Below, in pieces: positions 14,752 through 23,663 of a stretch of DNA of 36,212 nt. The position numbers and the translations under genes are program-made. The DNA comes from OFTM382 sp964448185. Its GTDB lineage: Bacteria > Planctomycetota > Phycisphaerae > Phycisphaerales > UBA1924. A model generated the notes under the pieces. That model was not told the origin of the DNA. It was given only the letters and a program-made list of their open reading frames with translations, and did no database searches. Positions within the stretch are counted from its first letter, which is position 1; each line of letters opens with the position of its first letter. The DNA lies in assembly GCA_964448185.1 (NCBI GenBank), contig CAYUVO010000020.1:1-36212 (forward strand). Reading direction: 5' to 3'.

Positions 14752-16391
14752 GCTCGATTCATCCTGACCAGGCAAACGCAGAGCGGCTCGCGGGGATGAG
14801 GCCACAAGCCCCCGCTGGGACCTCGACCGACATCGGCGATGGCTCGCTGCTCGAAGACCCGGCGGTGACCCCGCCTTTGGTGCTCGGCGGCAGGTCCATC
14901 CACGACATCACCGAGATCGTCTGCGGCTACCAAGAAAAAGGCCCGGGCAAGTGGTGGCTCCCCGCGCTGATAACCTCCGCTTCGGTTGCGGGCATCGGCC
15001 AGGTGATGATCCTGTATCTCATCATCACGGGTGTGGGCACGTGGGGCCTGAACAATCAGGTCGGCTGGGCGTGGGATATCACCAACTTCGTCTTCTGGAT
15101 CGGGATCGGTCACGCGGGGACGCTGATTTCCGCGATTCTGTGCCTGCTCAAGCAGAAGTGGCGTACCGCGGTCAACCGTTCGGCCGAAGCGATGACGATC
15201 TTTGCCGTGATCTGTGCGGGCATCTATCCGGGTATCCACGTCGGGCGCATCTGGTTTATCTGGATGATCTTTCCGATTCCCAATAGCAACTGGATCTGGC
15301 CCAACTTCCGGTCGCCGCTGCTGTGGGACGTGTTCGCGGTGAGCACCTATGCGACGGTTTCGTTCTTGTTCTGGTACATGGGGATGATCCCTGACTTTGC
15401 GACGCTGCGCGATCGTGCGGACAAGCGGCTTCGTCAGGGGCTCAGCGGCGTGATGCGTCTCGAAATGCCCAAGCTCCCGCTCGTGCCCCAGCTCGGGATC
15501 AACCTGCCGTTCAAGAGCGACACGCTCCGTGCGTACATCTTCGGGTTCTTGGCGATCGGTTGGCGTGCTTCGAGTCGGCACTGGCATCGGTATGAGAACG
15601 CGTACCTGATTCTGGCGGGCATTTCGACGCCGCTGGTGCTGAGTGTTCACTCGATCGTTTCGTTCGACTTTGCGACTTCGATCCTGCCCGGCTGGCACAC
15701 GACGATTTTCCCGCCGTACTTTGTTGCGGGTGCGATCTTCGGCGGGTTTGCGATGGTGCTCTTGCTGCTGATCCCGGCACGCGAGTTGTTCGCGAACATG
15801 AAAGACCTGCTCACGCAGCGTCACCTCGAGAACATGGCCAAGGTGCTCCTCGCGACGGGGACGATGGTCGGCTTCGCGTATGCGATGGAGTTCTTCATCG
15901 CTTGGTACTCGGGCAACGTGTACGAGTTTGAGGTCTTCGCGTACAACCGCGTGATCCCTGACTGGATGAGCGATCGGGGCGCGCCGTATTGGTGGGCGTA
16001 CTGGACGATGATCTCGTGCAACGTGATTAGCCCGCAGGTGTTCTGGTTCCGTGCGATGCGGACCAACCCGATGGTGATCTGGATCGTTGCGTTGCTCGTG
16101 ACGATCGGGATGTGGTTCGAGCGGTTTGTGATTATCGTGACGAGTCTTCACAGGGCGTTCTTGCCGGGCGAATGGCAGATGTTCTTCCCGACGTGGGTCG
16201 ACATCCTGACGTTTGTCGGGACGCTGGGCTTGTTCTTGACCCTGTTCTTGTTGTTCTTGCGGTTCTTGCCGATCTTCCCGATCGCGGAGATCAAAGCGGT
16301 CATGCCCGAGGGTGATCCGCACGATCCGCGCGGCGGCGCCAAGCCCAGCCACGACGATGACTCGACCTCTAGCAAGGAGGGGAACCACTGA
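14748..16391 (+). CDS. actC: Alternative complex III subunit ActC, NrfD-like quinol-site membrane protein
   Basis: 547 aa, about ten hydrophobic helices of the NrfD/PsrC type. It is the larger of two NrfD-like subunits and in known complexes holds the quinol-binding site next to the 3Fe-4S cluster of ActB. Recognisable segments are SASVAGIGQVMILYLIITGVG, WDITNFVFWIGIGHAGTLIS, ICAGIYPGIHVGRIWF and VISPQVFWF. The start codon is the A of ATGA, overlapping the actB stop by four bases, so translation is probably coupled. The C-terminal tail is hydrophilic and rich in D, S and P. The stop TGA shares its last base with the actD ATG. Confidence 0.95.
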   Translation: MSSIHPDQANAERLAGMRPQAPAGTSTDIGDGSLLEDPAVTPPLVLGGRSIHDITEIVCGYQEKGPGKWWLPALITSASVAGIGQVMILYLIITGVGTWGLNNQVGWAWDITNFVFWIGIGHAGTLISAILCLLKQKWRTAVNRSAEAMTIFAVICAGIYPGIHVGRIWFIWMIFPIPNSNWIWPNFRSPLLWDVFAVSTYATVSFLFWYMGMIPDFATLRDRADKRLRQGLSGVMRLEMPKLPLVPQLGINLPFKSDTLRAYIFGFLAIGWRASSRHWHRYENAYLILAGISTPLVLSVHSIVSFDFATSILPGWHTTIFPPYFVAGAIFGGFAMVLLLLIPARELFANMKDLLTQRHLENMAKVLLATGTMVGFAYAMEFFIAWYSGNVYEFEVFAYNRVIPDWMSDRGAPYWWAYWTMISCNVISPQVFWFRAMRTNPMVIWIVALLVTIGMWFERFVIIVTSLHRAFLPGEWQMFFPTWVDILTFVGTLGLFLTLFLLFLRFLPIFPIAEIKAVMPEGDPHDPRGGAKPSHDDDSTSSKEGNH

Positions 16392-16993
16392 TGGCCATCA
16401 GCGACTATCTCCCGTTTGTTCCCACCAAGCCTGGTCCCTACGTCACCGATGACGGCACGCCAATTCACGGCTTGCTCGCCCAGTACGAAACGCCCGCGGA
16501 CGTCTACCACGCGGCGGAGGCGGTGCGTGATGCCGGGTACAAGATTTGGGACGTCCACGCACCGTTCCCGATCCACGGCATCGAAGACGCGATGGGGATT
16601 CGGCGGACCATACTGCCGTTCTTCATCGGAGCGGCGGCGATCATCGGCGTGAGCTTTGCGGTGGCGATGCAATACTTCACCAACGCGATCGACTACCAGT
16701 TCGTCGTCCAGGGCAAGGACTACTGGGCGTGGGAGGCGTACCTCCCGATCACGTTCGAGTTGGGTGTTCTGCTCAGCGCGTTCGCTGCGTTGTTCGGCAT
16801 GCTCGCACTCAACGGCTTGCCCCGGTTCAACCACCCGCTGTTCCAATCCGAACGGTTCCTTGATTCGACCGACGCGAGCTACTTCGTGTGCATCGAGGCG
16901 AGAGACCCTTCGTTCGACCCGACCAAGACCATCGCGTTGCTCAAGGACGCGGGTGCGACGAACATCGAGCTGATCGAGGAGTGCAAAAAATGA
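16391..16993 (+). CDS. actD: Alternative complex III subunit ActD (DUF3341)
   Basis: 200 aa. The N-terminal part (about residues 25-70) is the DUF3341 fold, HGLLAQYETPADVYHAAEAVRDAGY followed by DVHAPFPIHGIEDAMG. Two membrane helices come next (about 75-98 and 118-140), then PRFNHPLF and a cytoplasmic C-terminal segment. This is the standard ActD architecture; in structures it packs against ActC. It starts at the last base of the actC stop (TGATG), and an AGGAGGGGAACC sequence about 10 bases upstream is a strong ribosome site. It overlaps actE by four bases. Confidence 0.93.
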   Translation: MAISDYLPFVPTKPGPYVTDDGTPIHGLLAQYETPADVYHAAEAVRDAGYKIWDVHAPFPIHGIEDAMGIRRTILPFFIGAAAIIGVSFAVAMQYFTNAIDYQFVVQGKDYWAWEAYLPITFELGVLLSAFAALFGMLALNGLPRFNHPLFQSERFLDSTDASYFVCIEARDPSFDPTKTIALLKDAGATNIELIEECKK

Positions 16994-17805
16994 ATCGTTC
17001 ACGAGTGTGCTCTGCGATCGTGTGTTCGGCAGCATCGCTGCTCTTGGCGAGCGGGATGACCGCCTGCCGGGGTGAACGCACCGACAAGCCGCCGCGGCAG
17101 TTCCTGCCCGACATGGACGACCAGCCCCGGTTCAATCCGCAGAGCCAGACGCAGTTCTTCGAGAACGGCCGAACGATGCGGGTTCCCGTCGAGGGCACCG
17201 TGGCCTTCGGGTATACAGCCGCTTTGTTCGAGACCGAGTGGAATCAGACCAATCTCGAAAAACGCGACATGCTGCTCAAGGATGAGTCTGACATCTACTT
17301 CGGCACCAACGCGGACGGCACGCCGGTCGATCGGATCCCGGTTGAGGTGTCCCCTGAGCTGCTCGTTCGCGGCGCTGAACGATTCGGGATTTACTGCTCG
17401 GCGTGTCACGGCTTCGGCGGTGAAGGGGCGACCCCCAACGCGGGCGGGATGGCAGGACGCAAGTGGTCCGCACCCGTGCCGGGGTTGCTCGCCGAGCAGT
17501 TCCAACGCGGAGGCGACAAGGGTGCCGACGGCTATCTCTTCGGTGTCATCCGCAACGGTTTCTGGGGCCCCGATGGGGCCAACCGGATGCCCGGCTATTC
17601 ACACGCGGTTGACGAACTCGACGCATGGGCCATCGTTGCCCATCTTCGGGTGCTCCAGCAGGCCAGTTCGGGCACGCTCGAACAACTCGATGAAGACACC
17701 CGCCGGGCGCTCGAAGGCGAGCGAGTGCTGCCCGATACCGAGCCACCTGCGTCCGATGCCGCGGCCACGGAACCTAACGCCGAGAGCACTGGGGGGACCC
17801 CATGA
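16990..17805 (+). CDS. actE: Alternative complex III subunit ActE, monoheme cytochrome c lipoprotein
   Basis: 271 aa. A signal peptide ends in GMTA-C26, a plausible lipobox, so the protein is probably a lipid-anchored periplasmic cytochrome. One CSACH heme site lies near residue 137, followed by GFGGEG. A later RMPGYSHAV supplies the likely axial methionine. ActE passes electrons to the soluble or oxidase-bound cytochrome c. The tail after residue 225 is acidic, alanine- and proline-rich. The ATG overlaps the actD stop (ATGA), and the last four bases overlap actF in the same way. Confidence 0.93.
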   Translation: MNRSRVCSAIVCSAASLLLASGMTACRGERTDKPPRQFLPDMDDQPRFNPQSQTQFFENGRTMRVPVEGTVAFGYTAALFETEWNQTNLEKRDMLLKDESDIYFGTNADGTPVDRIPVEVSPELLVRGAERFGIYCSACHGFGGEGATPNAGGMAGRKWSAPVPGLLAEQFQRGGDKGADGYLFGVIRNGFWGPDGANRMPGYSHAVDELDAWAIVAHLRVLQQASSGTLEQLDEDTRRALEGERVLPDTEPPASDAAATEPNAESTGGTP

Positions 17806-19151
17806 TTTCCTATACCCCTTCAATTAGTGAAGAGGCGTACACCGAGCGGCTCGAATCGCTCGCGTCCGACAAGCGGCTGCGAGCGGACAACATCGAGCTG
17901 CCCGAGGGCGCGACCAACGCTCTCTCGCGGGTGTGCATGTTCGCGGGTGCTGCGGGTCTGATTCTCACTGTGATCGGTGGGTTTGCGGTGGGTGCCAAGC
18001 ACGCCGAGGCGGCGTATCACGCAGCGGTGATGGCGGCGCTCGCGCCGTGCATCGGCGCGTTGATGCTCATCATGATTTTCCAGCTGCTCAACACCACCTG
18101 GAGCGTCACGGTTCGTAGGCAGTTCGAGCATCTCGCGAGGCTCGGGCCGTGGATCATGCTCTTGCTGATTCCGACCGCGGTGTTCGAGCTGATCTCGGGC
18201 GGCACGCTGTTTACATGGATCGGTGCAGAGGGCCACCTTGCCGATGTCAAAGCGCCGTTCTTGAACGTGCCGTTCTGGATTGCAAGATCCATCTTGTATT
18301 GGGTCGTGCTCTTTGTGCTCTCGCAGCGACTCACCAGTATCAGCCTCGAACAGGACCGCACGGGCAACCGTTGGCTGACCGCCAAGATGCGCCGCACGAG
18401 CGCTTGGGGCATCCCGGTGCTCGCGTTGACACTCTCGTTCTTGAGCTTTGACTGGCTCATGAGCGTTGATTATCACTTCTTTAGCACGATGTGGGGTGTG
18501 TACTACTTCGCGGCGTGTGCGGGCAGCGCGCTGGCCGTCGTCGCGTTGGTGACCGTGGGCTTGCGTGCCTCGGGACGTCTGACGGGGGTTGTGACTCCCG
18601 AGCATGACCACGATCACGGCAAGCTGATGTTCGCGTTCGTGGTGTTCTGGGCGTACATCTTCTACAGCCAGTACTTCCTGATCTGGTACTCGAACATTCC
18701 CGAAGAGACCGCGTTTATGAACATCCGCAAAAGCGGCGGCTGGGAGGCTGCGTTCTACATCCTCATTGCGGGCCACTTCGTGATGTTGTTCTTGTTCCTG
18801 CTGCCAAGGGTGGTCAAGCGGACCGCTCCTCTGTTTGCAGCAGCGGCGTTGGGGCTCTTCCTCATCCACATCTTTGACATGATCTGGATCATCCGACCCG
18901 AGGTGTACGCCCACGATGCGTGGAATGCTTCGCTCGCTCCCGGGCTTACCGCCGAGCAAGGCAAAGAGGCGTACGACGCTTTTATGGCGGACACGCCGGG
19001 CGTCTTTGGATGGTGGGTGGATGTGGTCGCGGTCATCGGGGTCATGGGCGTGTTCGCATCGATGCTCTTGCGTCGAGTGGCGAGCAGCGTGCTGATCCCC
19101 ACCAAGGACCCAAGACTTTCCAGATCACTCTCCATGCGGAACTACGTCTAG
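17802..19151 (+). CDS. actF: Alternative complex III subunit ActF, NrfD-like membrane protein
   Basis: 449 aa, about ten membrane helices. It is the second and smaller NrfD-like subunit, which pairs with ActC in known complexes. Helices include AGAAGLILTVIGGFAVGAKHAEAAYHAAVMAAL, WSVTVRRQFEHLARLGPWIMLLLIPTAVFELI, WGIPVLALTLSFLSFDWLMSVDYHFFSTMWGVYYFA and FWAYIFYSQYFLIWYSNIPEE. A loop contains PEHDHDHGK. Start ATGA overlaps actE. The stop is followed by 66 bases without a gene, the first real gap since actA. Confidence 0.93.
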   Translation: MISYTPSISEEAYTERLESLASDKRLRADNIELPEGATNALSRVCMFAGAAGLILTVIGGFAVGAKHAEAAYHAAVMAALAPCIGALMLIMIFQLLNTTWSVTVRRQFEHLARLGPWIMLLLIPTAVFELISGGTLFTWIGAEGHLADVKAPFLNVPFWIARSILYWVVLFVLSQRLTSISLEQDRTGNRWLTAKMRRTSAWGIPVLALTLSFLSFDWLMSVDYHFFSTMWGVYYFAACAGSALAVVALVTVGLRASGRLTGVVTPEHDHDHGKLMFAFVVFWAYIFYSQYFLIWYSNIPEETAFMNIRKSGGWEAAFYILIAGHFVMLFLFLLPRVVKRTAPLFAAAALGLFLIHIFDMIWIIRPEVYAHDAWNASLAPGLTAEQGKEAYDAFMADTPGVFGWWVDVVAVIGVMGVFASMLLRRVASSVLIPTKDPRLSRSLSMRNYV

Positions 19152-19181
19152 AACAGAACTGCGTCAAAGACTTCCGAACAG

Positions 19182-19196
19182 GGATTAGTAGTCCCT
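19182..19196 (+). other. Short hairpin between actF and the 121-aa gene
   Basis: GGGATTAGTAGTCCC is an inverted repeat of about six pairs with one wobble pair and a tight loop. It has no T-run and lies in the only sizeable gap of the act-cox cluster. It could mark a processing or stability site, but there is no direct sign of that. Confidence 0.3.
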
Positions 19197-19217
19197 TCCT
19201 CAGCAGGACACACACTC

Positions 19218-19583
19218 ATGGCAGACCACCACACCACGCCAGACCAACTCGATCAGTGGTTCCACCACACCGCGTCCGAGGGTCAGCCTCAGCATGAGCA
19301 CGGCGAGAAGATCGACACCGGGATTCTCTTTCTTGTGCTGGTGGCGCTCTCGATGTCGGTCGTAGTGATTACCTTCGGCGCTTCGGTGTACGCCGATGGT
19401 CGGATCAACAGCATCAAGGGCGAACTCGAAGCCAACTTCAAGGGTGCCGAGCCCGCCATGGCGTACCGAGCTTCGGTGCTTGAGACGCAAGATCAGGCGA
19501 TGTGGATCGACCGCAATGCCGGGACCGTTCGGCTTTCGATCGATCAGGCCCAACACGACGTGCTCGAGGAGTACGCACGCTAA
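19218..19583 (+). CDS. Small single-span membrane protein of the act-cox cluster, unknown
   Basis: 121 aa, not assigned to a known family. The N-terminal 32 residues are hydrophilic and histidine-rich (ADHHTT, WFHHT, QPQHEHGE). One membrane helix follows (about residues 36-58), then a mostly helical, weakly acidic domain of about 60 residues ending in DVLEEYAR. AGGAC lies about 12 bases before the ATG. Its place between actF and sco1, with only a 6-base gap to sco1, suggests a structural or assembly role in complex III or the oxidase. The single span and C-terminal soluble domain would also fit a subunit-II-like helper, but no copper or heme motif is present. Confidence 0.8.
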   Translation: MADHHTTPDQLDQWFHHTASEGQPQHEHGEKIDTGILFLVLVALSMSVVVITFGASVYADGRINSIKGELEANFKGAEPAMAYRASVLETQDQAMWIDRNAGTVRLSIDQAQHDVLEEYAR

Positions 19584-19589
19584 AGAACC

Positions 19590-20621
19590 ATGATGTCTAT
19601 TCCCCGTGATGCTTTGAGGAATGCGTGTTGCCCCGGTCATTGCTGCCGGCGAGCGGTCGCGTGCCCCGTGAGCTTGGGCGGGTACGCCAGAACGCTGCCG
19701 ATGCTCCTTGGTTTGCTGATGATCCTGACGCTCTCGACTCGGGCAGTAGCGCAGGGAACGCCGGGTCGCTCGCCAACGGCTGGGGGCATCAAGCAGCGCG
19801 TGCTCTCCAACTCAAGCCGAGCACCTTCGCAGCTCGAAAACGTCACCGTCGCGGACCGTCTGGGTCACACTGTTGACGGCTCGATCACGCTGACCAACTC
19901 GCTCGGCGAAACCGTACGACTCAGCGAGTACTTCGACGGCACCAAGCCCGTCGTGCTTGCGATGGTCTACTACACATGCCCGCTCGTGTGCCCGGTGACG
20001 TTGAGCAAGCTTCAAGCATGTTTCAATGAGATCGAGTTTACGATCGGGGATGACTTCCGGGTGGTAATCGTCAGCTTCAATCCTGATGAGATCACGCCGC
20101 TGGCCGCGTCGATCAAGGAAGACAACCTCATCGGATATACCCGTGGGGCCACCCCGAGTGTCCGCGAAGGCTGGACCTTCCACACCGCATCTGAAGCCAA
20201 CTCGATGGCGCTAGGCAATCAGGTTGGGTATCGGTTCAAGCGTCTGTCGAACAGCGAATATTCGCACCCGGTGACGACCATTTTCCTGACGCCCGACGGC
20301 ACGGTCTCCCGCTATATCCACGGCTTTGAGCTGCCCAAACGCGACGTCGAGCTCGCCCTTCTCGAAGCATCCAACGGCACCATCGCCAAAGATTTTGGGC
20401 ACATGGTCGCCACGTTCTGTTACCAGTTTGATCCCGCGAGCGGCAGCTACGCCCTGTCCGCGTTCCGCGTGATGCAGATCGGCGGGCTGCTTACCGTGTT
20501 GTTCCTTGTGGTGCTTGTCGGCGGGCTGTTCCTTCGTGAACGCTTGAGTCGCGATCACGCTGCTGCTTCTCGGTCCGATTCTTCTTCATTGGCTGCACCT
20601 GCCGCCGGATCCCACACATGA
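19590..20621 (+). CDS. SCO1/SenC family copper chaperone
   Basis: 343 aa. SCO1-type thioredoxin fold that binds copper and helps build the CuA site of oxidase subunit II. The copper ligands are present: C130-P-L-V-C134-P and H226 in YSHPVTTIF. There is an N-terminal membrane or signal segment (LPMLLGLLMILTLSTRAVA) and an extra C-terminal membrane helix (IGGLLTVLFLVVLVGGLFL). The first 25 residues carry five cysteines (CCPGHCC and a later C), which is odd for a cytoplasmic leader; in-frame GTG 19668 and ATG 19701 are alternative starts that would drop them. Lies directly before coxB, its expected client, with an ATGA overlap. Confidence 0.92.
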   Translation: MMSIPRDALRNACCPGHCCRRAVACPVSLGGYARTLPMLLGLLMILTLSTRAVAQGTPGRSPTAGGIKQRVLSNSSRAPSQLENVTVADRLGHTVDGSITLTNSLGETVRLSEYFDGTKPVVLAMVYYTCPLVCPVTLSKLQACFNEIEFTIGDDFRVVIVSFNPDEITPLAASIKEDNLIGYTRGATPSVREGWTFHTASEANSMALGNQVGYRFKRLSNSEYSHPVTTIFLTPDGTVSRYIHGFELPKRDVELALLEASNGTIAKDFGHMVATFCYQFDPASGSYALSAFRVMQIGGLLTVLFLVVLVGGLFLRERLSRDHAAASRSDSSSLAAPAAGSHT

Positions 20622-21826
20622 CGTTCCAAGCGACTATTCAAACTGAGATCGTCGAGCCCGTTTCGACTCTGACCGAAGGCATCGTGGCTTTCGCTCCTGC
20701 GGTCAATGACGCGGGCTGGCTTCAACGCTTGTTCTTTCGCGCGAACACCGTCTGGGAGCCCGCGGTCCAATCTGATTTCCTGTTCATGGCGATCTGGTGG
20801 TTCAGCGTGTTCTGGTTCGTCGTGCTCATTGGTCTGAGCTTGTTCTGGACGATCAAGTACCGCCGCCGCCCGGGCGTGCCCGCTCAGGTCAGCCCGTGCC
20901 ACAACCTCAAGCTCGAGATTGCCTGGACCGTGATCCCGTCGCTGTTCATGATTTACCTGTTCTTTGCGGGTCTTGAGCCTTATCTCAACAAGCTCATCGC
21001 GCCGCCTGAATCGCTCAGCTACAGCGTCCAGGCGCAAAAATGGAGCTGGAATGTTAAGTATCCCAACGGCAAGAAACCCACCGAAACGGTGCGCATCAGC
21101 ACGAAGGACATCCCGGTCATCTATATGCCCGCGGATCGGCCCTCGATGTTCCGGCTGTCGAGCAGCGACGTCATCCATTCGTGGTGGATTCCTGATTTTC
21201 GCACCAAGATCGACGTGATGCCCAACCGCTACACGAGCCTCTGGATCGAACCCGAAGTTCTCTCGGGCAAAGACTATGTGCATGCCGAGGGCTATCTCTA
21301 TCGCGAGCACTGGGTGTTTTGCGCTGAATATTGCGGCGACGACCACTCCGAAATGGCAGCGCTCCTGCGGGTCGTTCCTTATGACGTGTGGCTCACCAAA
21401 ATTGAAGGCGTGCTCGAAGGCGAGCCGTGGGAGATCGGGATGCAGATCTCTCAAACCAGCGGCTGCTTCGGGTGTCACTCCGTCGACGGCGCTCCGAACA
21501 TCGGCCCCACATGGCTCAACGCCTACGGCTATCCCCGCGAGTTCTCCAACGCGAGCCCCATGACCCAAGAAGACCTCGATACCGACGCGGTCGCGATGGA
21601 CAACTACCTCCGCGAATCCATCTTCGTTCCAAGCGCCAAGGTCCGAGCCGGTTTCATCAACGGCATGACTTCATATTCGGGTGTTCTCAACGACGAAGAA
21701 GTCGACTCGATCATCGCGTATTTCAAGCACCTCTCCGACAAGGGGGGCTCCTTTGAAGGCTCGCCCGATTCAGAGTCGTCAGACACCCCGACCGATTCAC
21801 AAGCCAGCCCGGACGACCAGCCATGA
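20618..21826 (+). CDS. coxB: Cytochrome c oxidase subunit II with fused cytochrome c (caa3 type)
   Basis: 402 aa. Two N-terminal membrane helices (about residues 50-75 and 100-120) are followed by a cupredoxin domain. The CuA ligands are all there: the upstream His in VIHSWWIPDF, then C235-A-E237-Y-C239, H243 and M246. After residue 280 comes a cytochrome c domain with C283-F-G-C286-H287 and a late methionine in GMTSYSGVL. The fused heme makes this a caa3-type enzyme. It accepts electrons from complex III cytochromes and passes them to heme a in CoxA. The C-terminal tail is acidic and serine-rich. ATGA overlaps join it to sco1 and coxA. Confidence 0.96.
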   Translation: MTFQATIQTEIVEPVSTLTEGIVAFAPAVNDAGWLQRLFFRANTVWEPAVQSDFLFMAIWWFSVFWFVVLIGLSLFWTIKYRRRPGVPAQVSPCHNLKLEIAWTVIPSLFMIYLFFAGLEPYLNKLIAPPESLSYSVQAQKWSWNVKYPNGKKPTETVRISTKDIPVIYMPADRPSMFRLSSSDVIHSWWIPDFRTKIDVMPNRYTSLWIEPEVLSGKDYVHAEGYLYREHWVFCAEYCGDDHSEMAALLRVVPYDVWLTKIEGVLEGEPWEIGMQISQTSGCFGCHSVDGAPNIGPTWLNAYGYPREFSNASPMTQEDLDTDAVAMDNYLRESIFVPSAKVRAGFINGMTSYSGVLNDEEVDSIIAYFKHLSDKGGSFEGSPDSESSDTPTDSQASPDDQP

Positions 21827-23616
21827 GCACTACCGAGCACGATCACTCCGCGCACGACGACCATCACGACGAGGGCAGCTACCTCACGCCGAAAGGGACG
21901 CTGATCGAGTCCATACTTAGCTGGGTCTTCACGATCGATCACAAGAAGATCGGCGTGATGTACCTCACCGCGATCCTGACGATGTTTTTCCTAGGCGGGG
22001 TGGCGGCGATGGCTGTGCGCGCCGAATTGCTCGCACCCAACCGCATTGAAACCATTACGACCATCGACGCAGAAACCGGCGTTGAATCCGTCGAGATCAT
22101 CGAGAAGGGCAGCCTGTTCAAGCTGTTCGGGGCCGACAATCTTTCAGAGGCCAACCAGCTCTACAACCGGGCCTTTACGCTCCATGGCGCGATCATGGTG
22201 TTCATGGTCATCGTGCCGGGCATCCCGGCGTCGCTGGGCAACTTCATGTTGCCGCTGATGCTTGGGGCCAAGGACGTGGCGTTCCCAAGGCTTAATCTTC
22301 TGAGTTGGTACATCTACGTTCTCGGCTCGTTGTTTGCTGTCTTTGTCATTCTTAATAATGGCGTAGAAACGGGGTGGACATTCTATACGCCCTACTCAAG
22401 TACGGGTGACGCCTCGCACTGGCAAACCACCCTGATGGTGGCTGCGGTATTCATCATCGGGTTCAGCTCGATCCTTACCGGGCTGAACTTCGTCATCACG
22501 ATTCATAAGCTCAGGGCTCCGGGCATGGGCTGGTTCGACATGCCGTTGTTCATCTGGGCGGTCTATGCAACGAGCATTATTCAGGTGCTCGCGACGCCCG
22601 TGATCGGGATCACGTTGTTCTTGTTGGTGTTCGAGAGGCTGTTCAATATCGGGATCTTCGATCCGGGCATGGGCGGCGACCCCGTGCTCTTCCAGCACTT
22701 CTTCTGGTTCTACTCCCACCCCGTCGTCTACGTCATGATCCTGCCCGCGTTCGGGGTCATCAACGAGCTGATCCCCGTCCATGCTCGCAAGCACATCTTC
22801 GGCTATAAGGCGATGGCGTTCGCCTCGCTCGGCATCGCGGCGGTGTCGTTCATGGTCTGGGGCCACCACATGTTCGCGTCGATGGGCGAGATTGCCTCGG
22901 CGGTCTTTAGCGCGTTGACCTTCCTCGTAGCGATCCCCACAGCGGTCAAGATCTTCAACTGGGTCGCGACGCTCTACAAGGGGTCGATCGCGATCAACAC
23001 CCCGATGCTCTATGCCCTGTCGTTCATCTTTATCTTCCTGATCGGCGGGCTCACCGGGCTGCCTCTGGCCACGCTCGCCACCGACTTGCACCTCCACGAT
23101 TCCTACTTCATCGTGGCCCACTTCCACTACGTCATGATGGGCGGGACCATCATCGCGCTCGTCGGCGGGATGCACCACTGGTGGCCCAAAATCTTCGGCA
23201 AGATGTACAACGAGAAGGTCGGGATCCTCGGCTGTGCGTTCGTGTTCGTCGGGTTCAACGTCACGTTCTTTACCCAGTTCTTCTTGGGTACACAGGGCAT
23301 GCCCCGGCGTTACGCCACCTACGTCGATGAGTTCCAGACCCTGCACATCATCTCGACGGTCGGGTCATGGATTCTGCTCGTCGGGTTCCTTATCCACCTG
23401 TTCAACTTTCTCCACTCGCTGGTTGCCGGTCCCAAGGCACCGCCCAATCCGTGGGGCGGGCTGAGTCTCGAATGGGAAACCGAGTCACCGCCGATCGTCC
23501 ACAACTTCCATCACGAGCCGTTGGTCACCCACGGCCCGTACGACTTCGACACGGTTGTTCCGCCGCACTGTGACCCAGAAGACTTCCCCCTGCCCGAGAA
23601 CCCCATCGAGCACTAG
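21823..23616 (+). CDS. coxA: Cytochrome c oxidase subunit I, A2-type heme-copper oxygen reductase
   Basis: 597 aa, about twelve core membrane helices; the catalytic subunit that reduces oxygen and pumps protons. Metal and heme ligands appear as FTLHGAIMVF, the H299-P-V-V-Y303 His-Tyr crosslink segment, WGHHMFAS, and LHDSYFIVAHFHYVMMGG. The usual glutamate of HPEVY is valine, and the segment reads Y297-S298-H299-P300-V-V, the YS signature of A2-type enzymes, such as those reported from Rhodothermus. The first 18 residues are rich in His and Asp (EHDHSAHDDHHDE). The start ATG overlaps coxB. Confidence 0.96.
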   Translation: MSTTEHDHSAHDDHHDEGSYLTPKGTLIESILSWVFTIDHKKIGVMYLTAILTMFFLGGVAAMAVRAELLAPNRIETITTIDAETGVESVEIIEKGSLFKLFGADNLSEANQLYNRAFTLHGAIMVFMVIVPGIPASLGNFMLPLMLGAKDVAFPRLNLLSWYIYVLGSLFAVFVILNNGVETGWTFYTPYSSTGDASHWQTTLMVAAVFIIGFSSILTGLNFVITIHKLRAPGMGWFDMPLFIWAVYATSIIQVLATPVIGITLFLLVFERLFNIGIFDPGMGGDPVLFQHFFWFYSHPVVYVMILPAFGVINELIPVHARKHIFGYKAMAFASLGIAAVSFMVWGHHMFASMGEIASAVFSALTFLVAIPTAVKIFNWVATLYKGSIAINTPMLYALSFIFIFLIGGLTGLPLATLATDLHLHDSYFIVAHFHYVMMGGTIIALVGGMHHWWPKIFGKMYNEKVGILGCAFVFVGFNVTFFTQFFLGTQGMPRRYATYVDEFQTLHIISTVGSWILLVGFLIHLFNFLHSLVAGPKAPPNPWGGLSLEWETESPPIVHNFHHEPLVTHGPYDFDTVVPPHCDPEDFPLPENPIEH

Positions 23617-23663
23617 CCCCTCACGATTCTTTCCCACGCACGCTCACCGACCGGAGCCGACTC

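Noticed and set aside
11158..14805. A 1215-codon open frame on the minus strand opposite actB
   Set aside because: It is a shadow frame of GC-rich coding DNA. Its product is arginine- and histidine-rich with no known motif, while the plus strand clearly encodes ActB.
14661..16388. A 575-codon minus-strand frame opposite actC
   Set aside because: Highly charged, low-complexity product (many D, R, H, P); the antisense of a membrane protein gene. No independent start signal.
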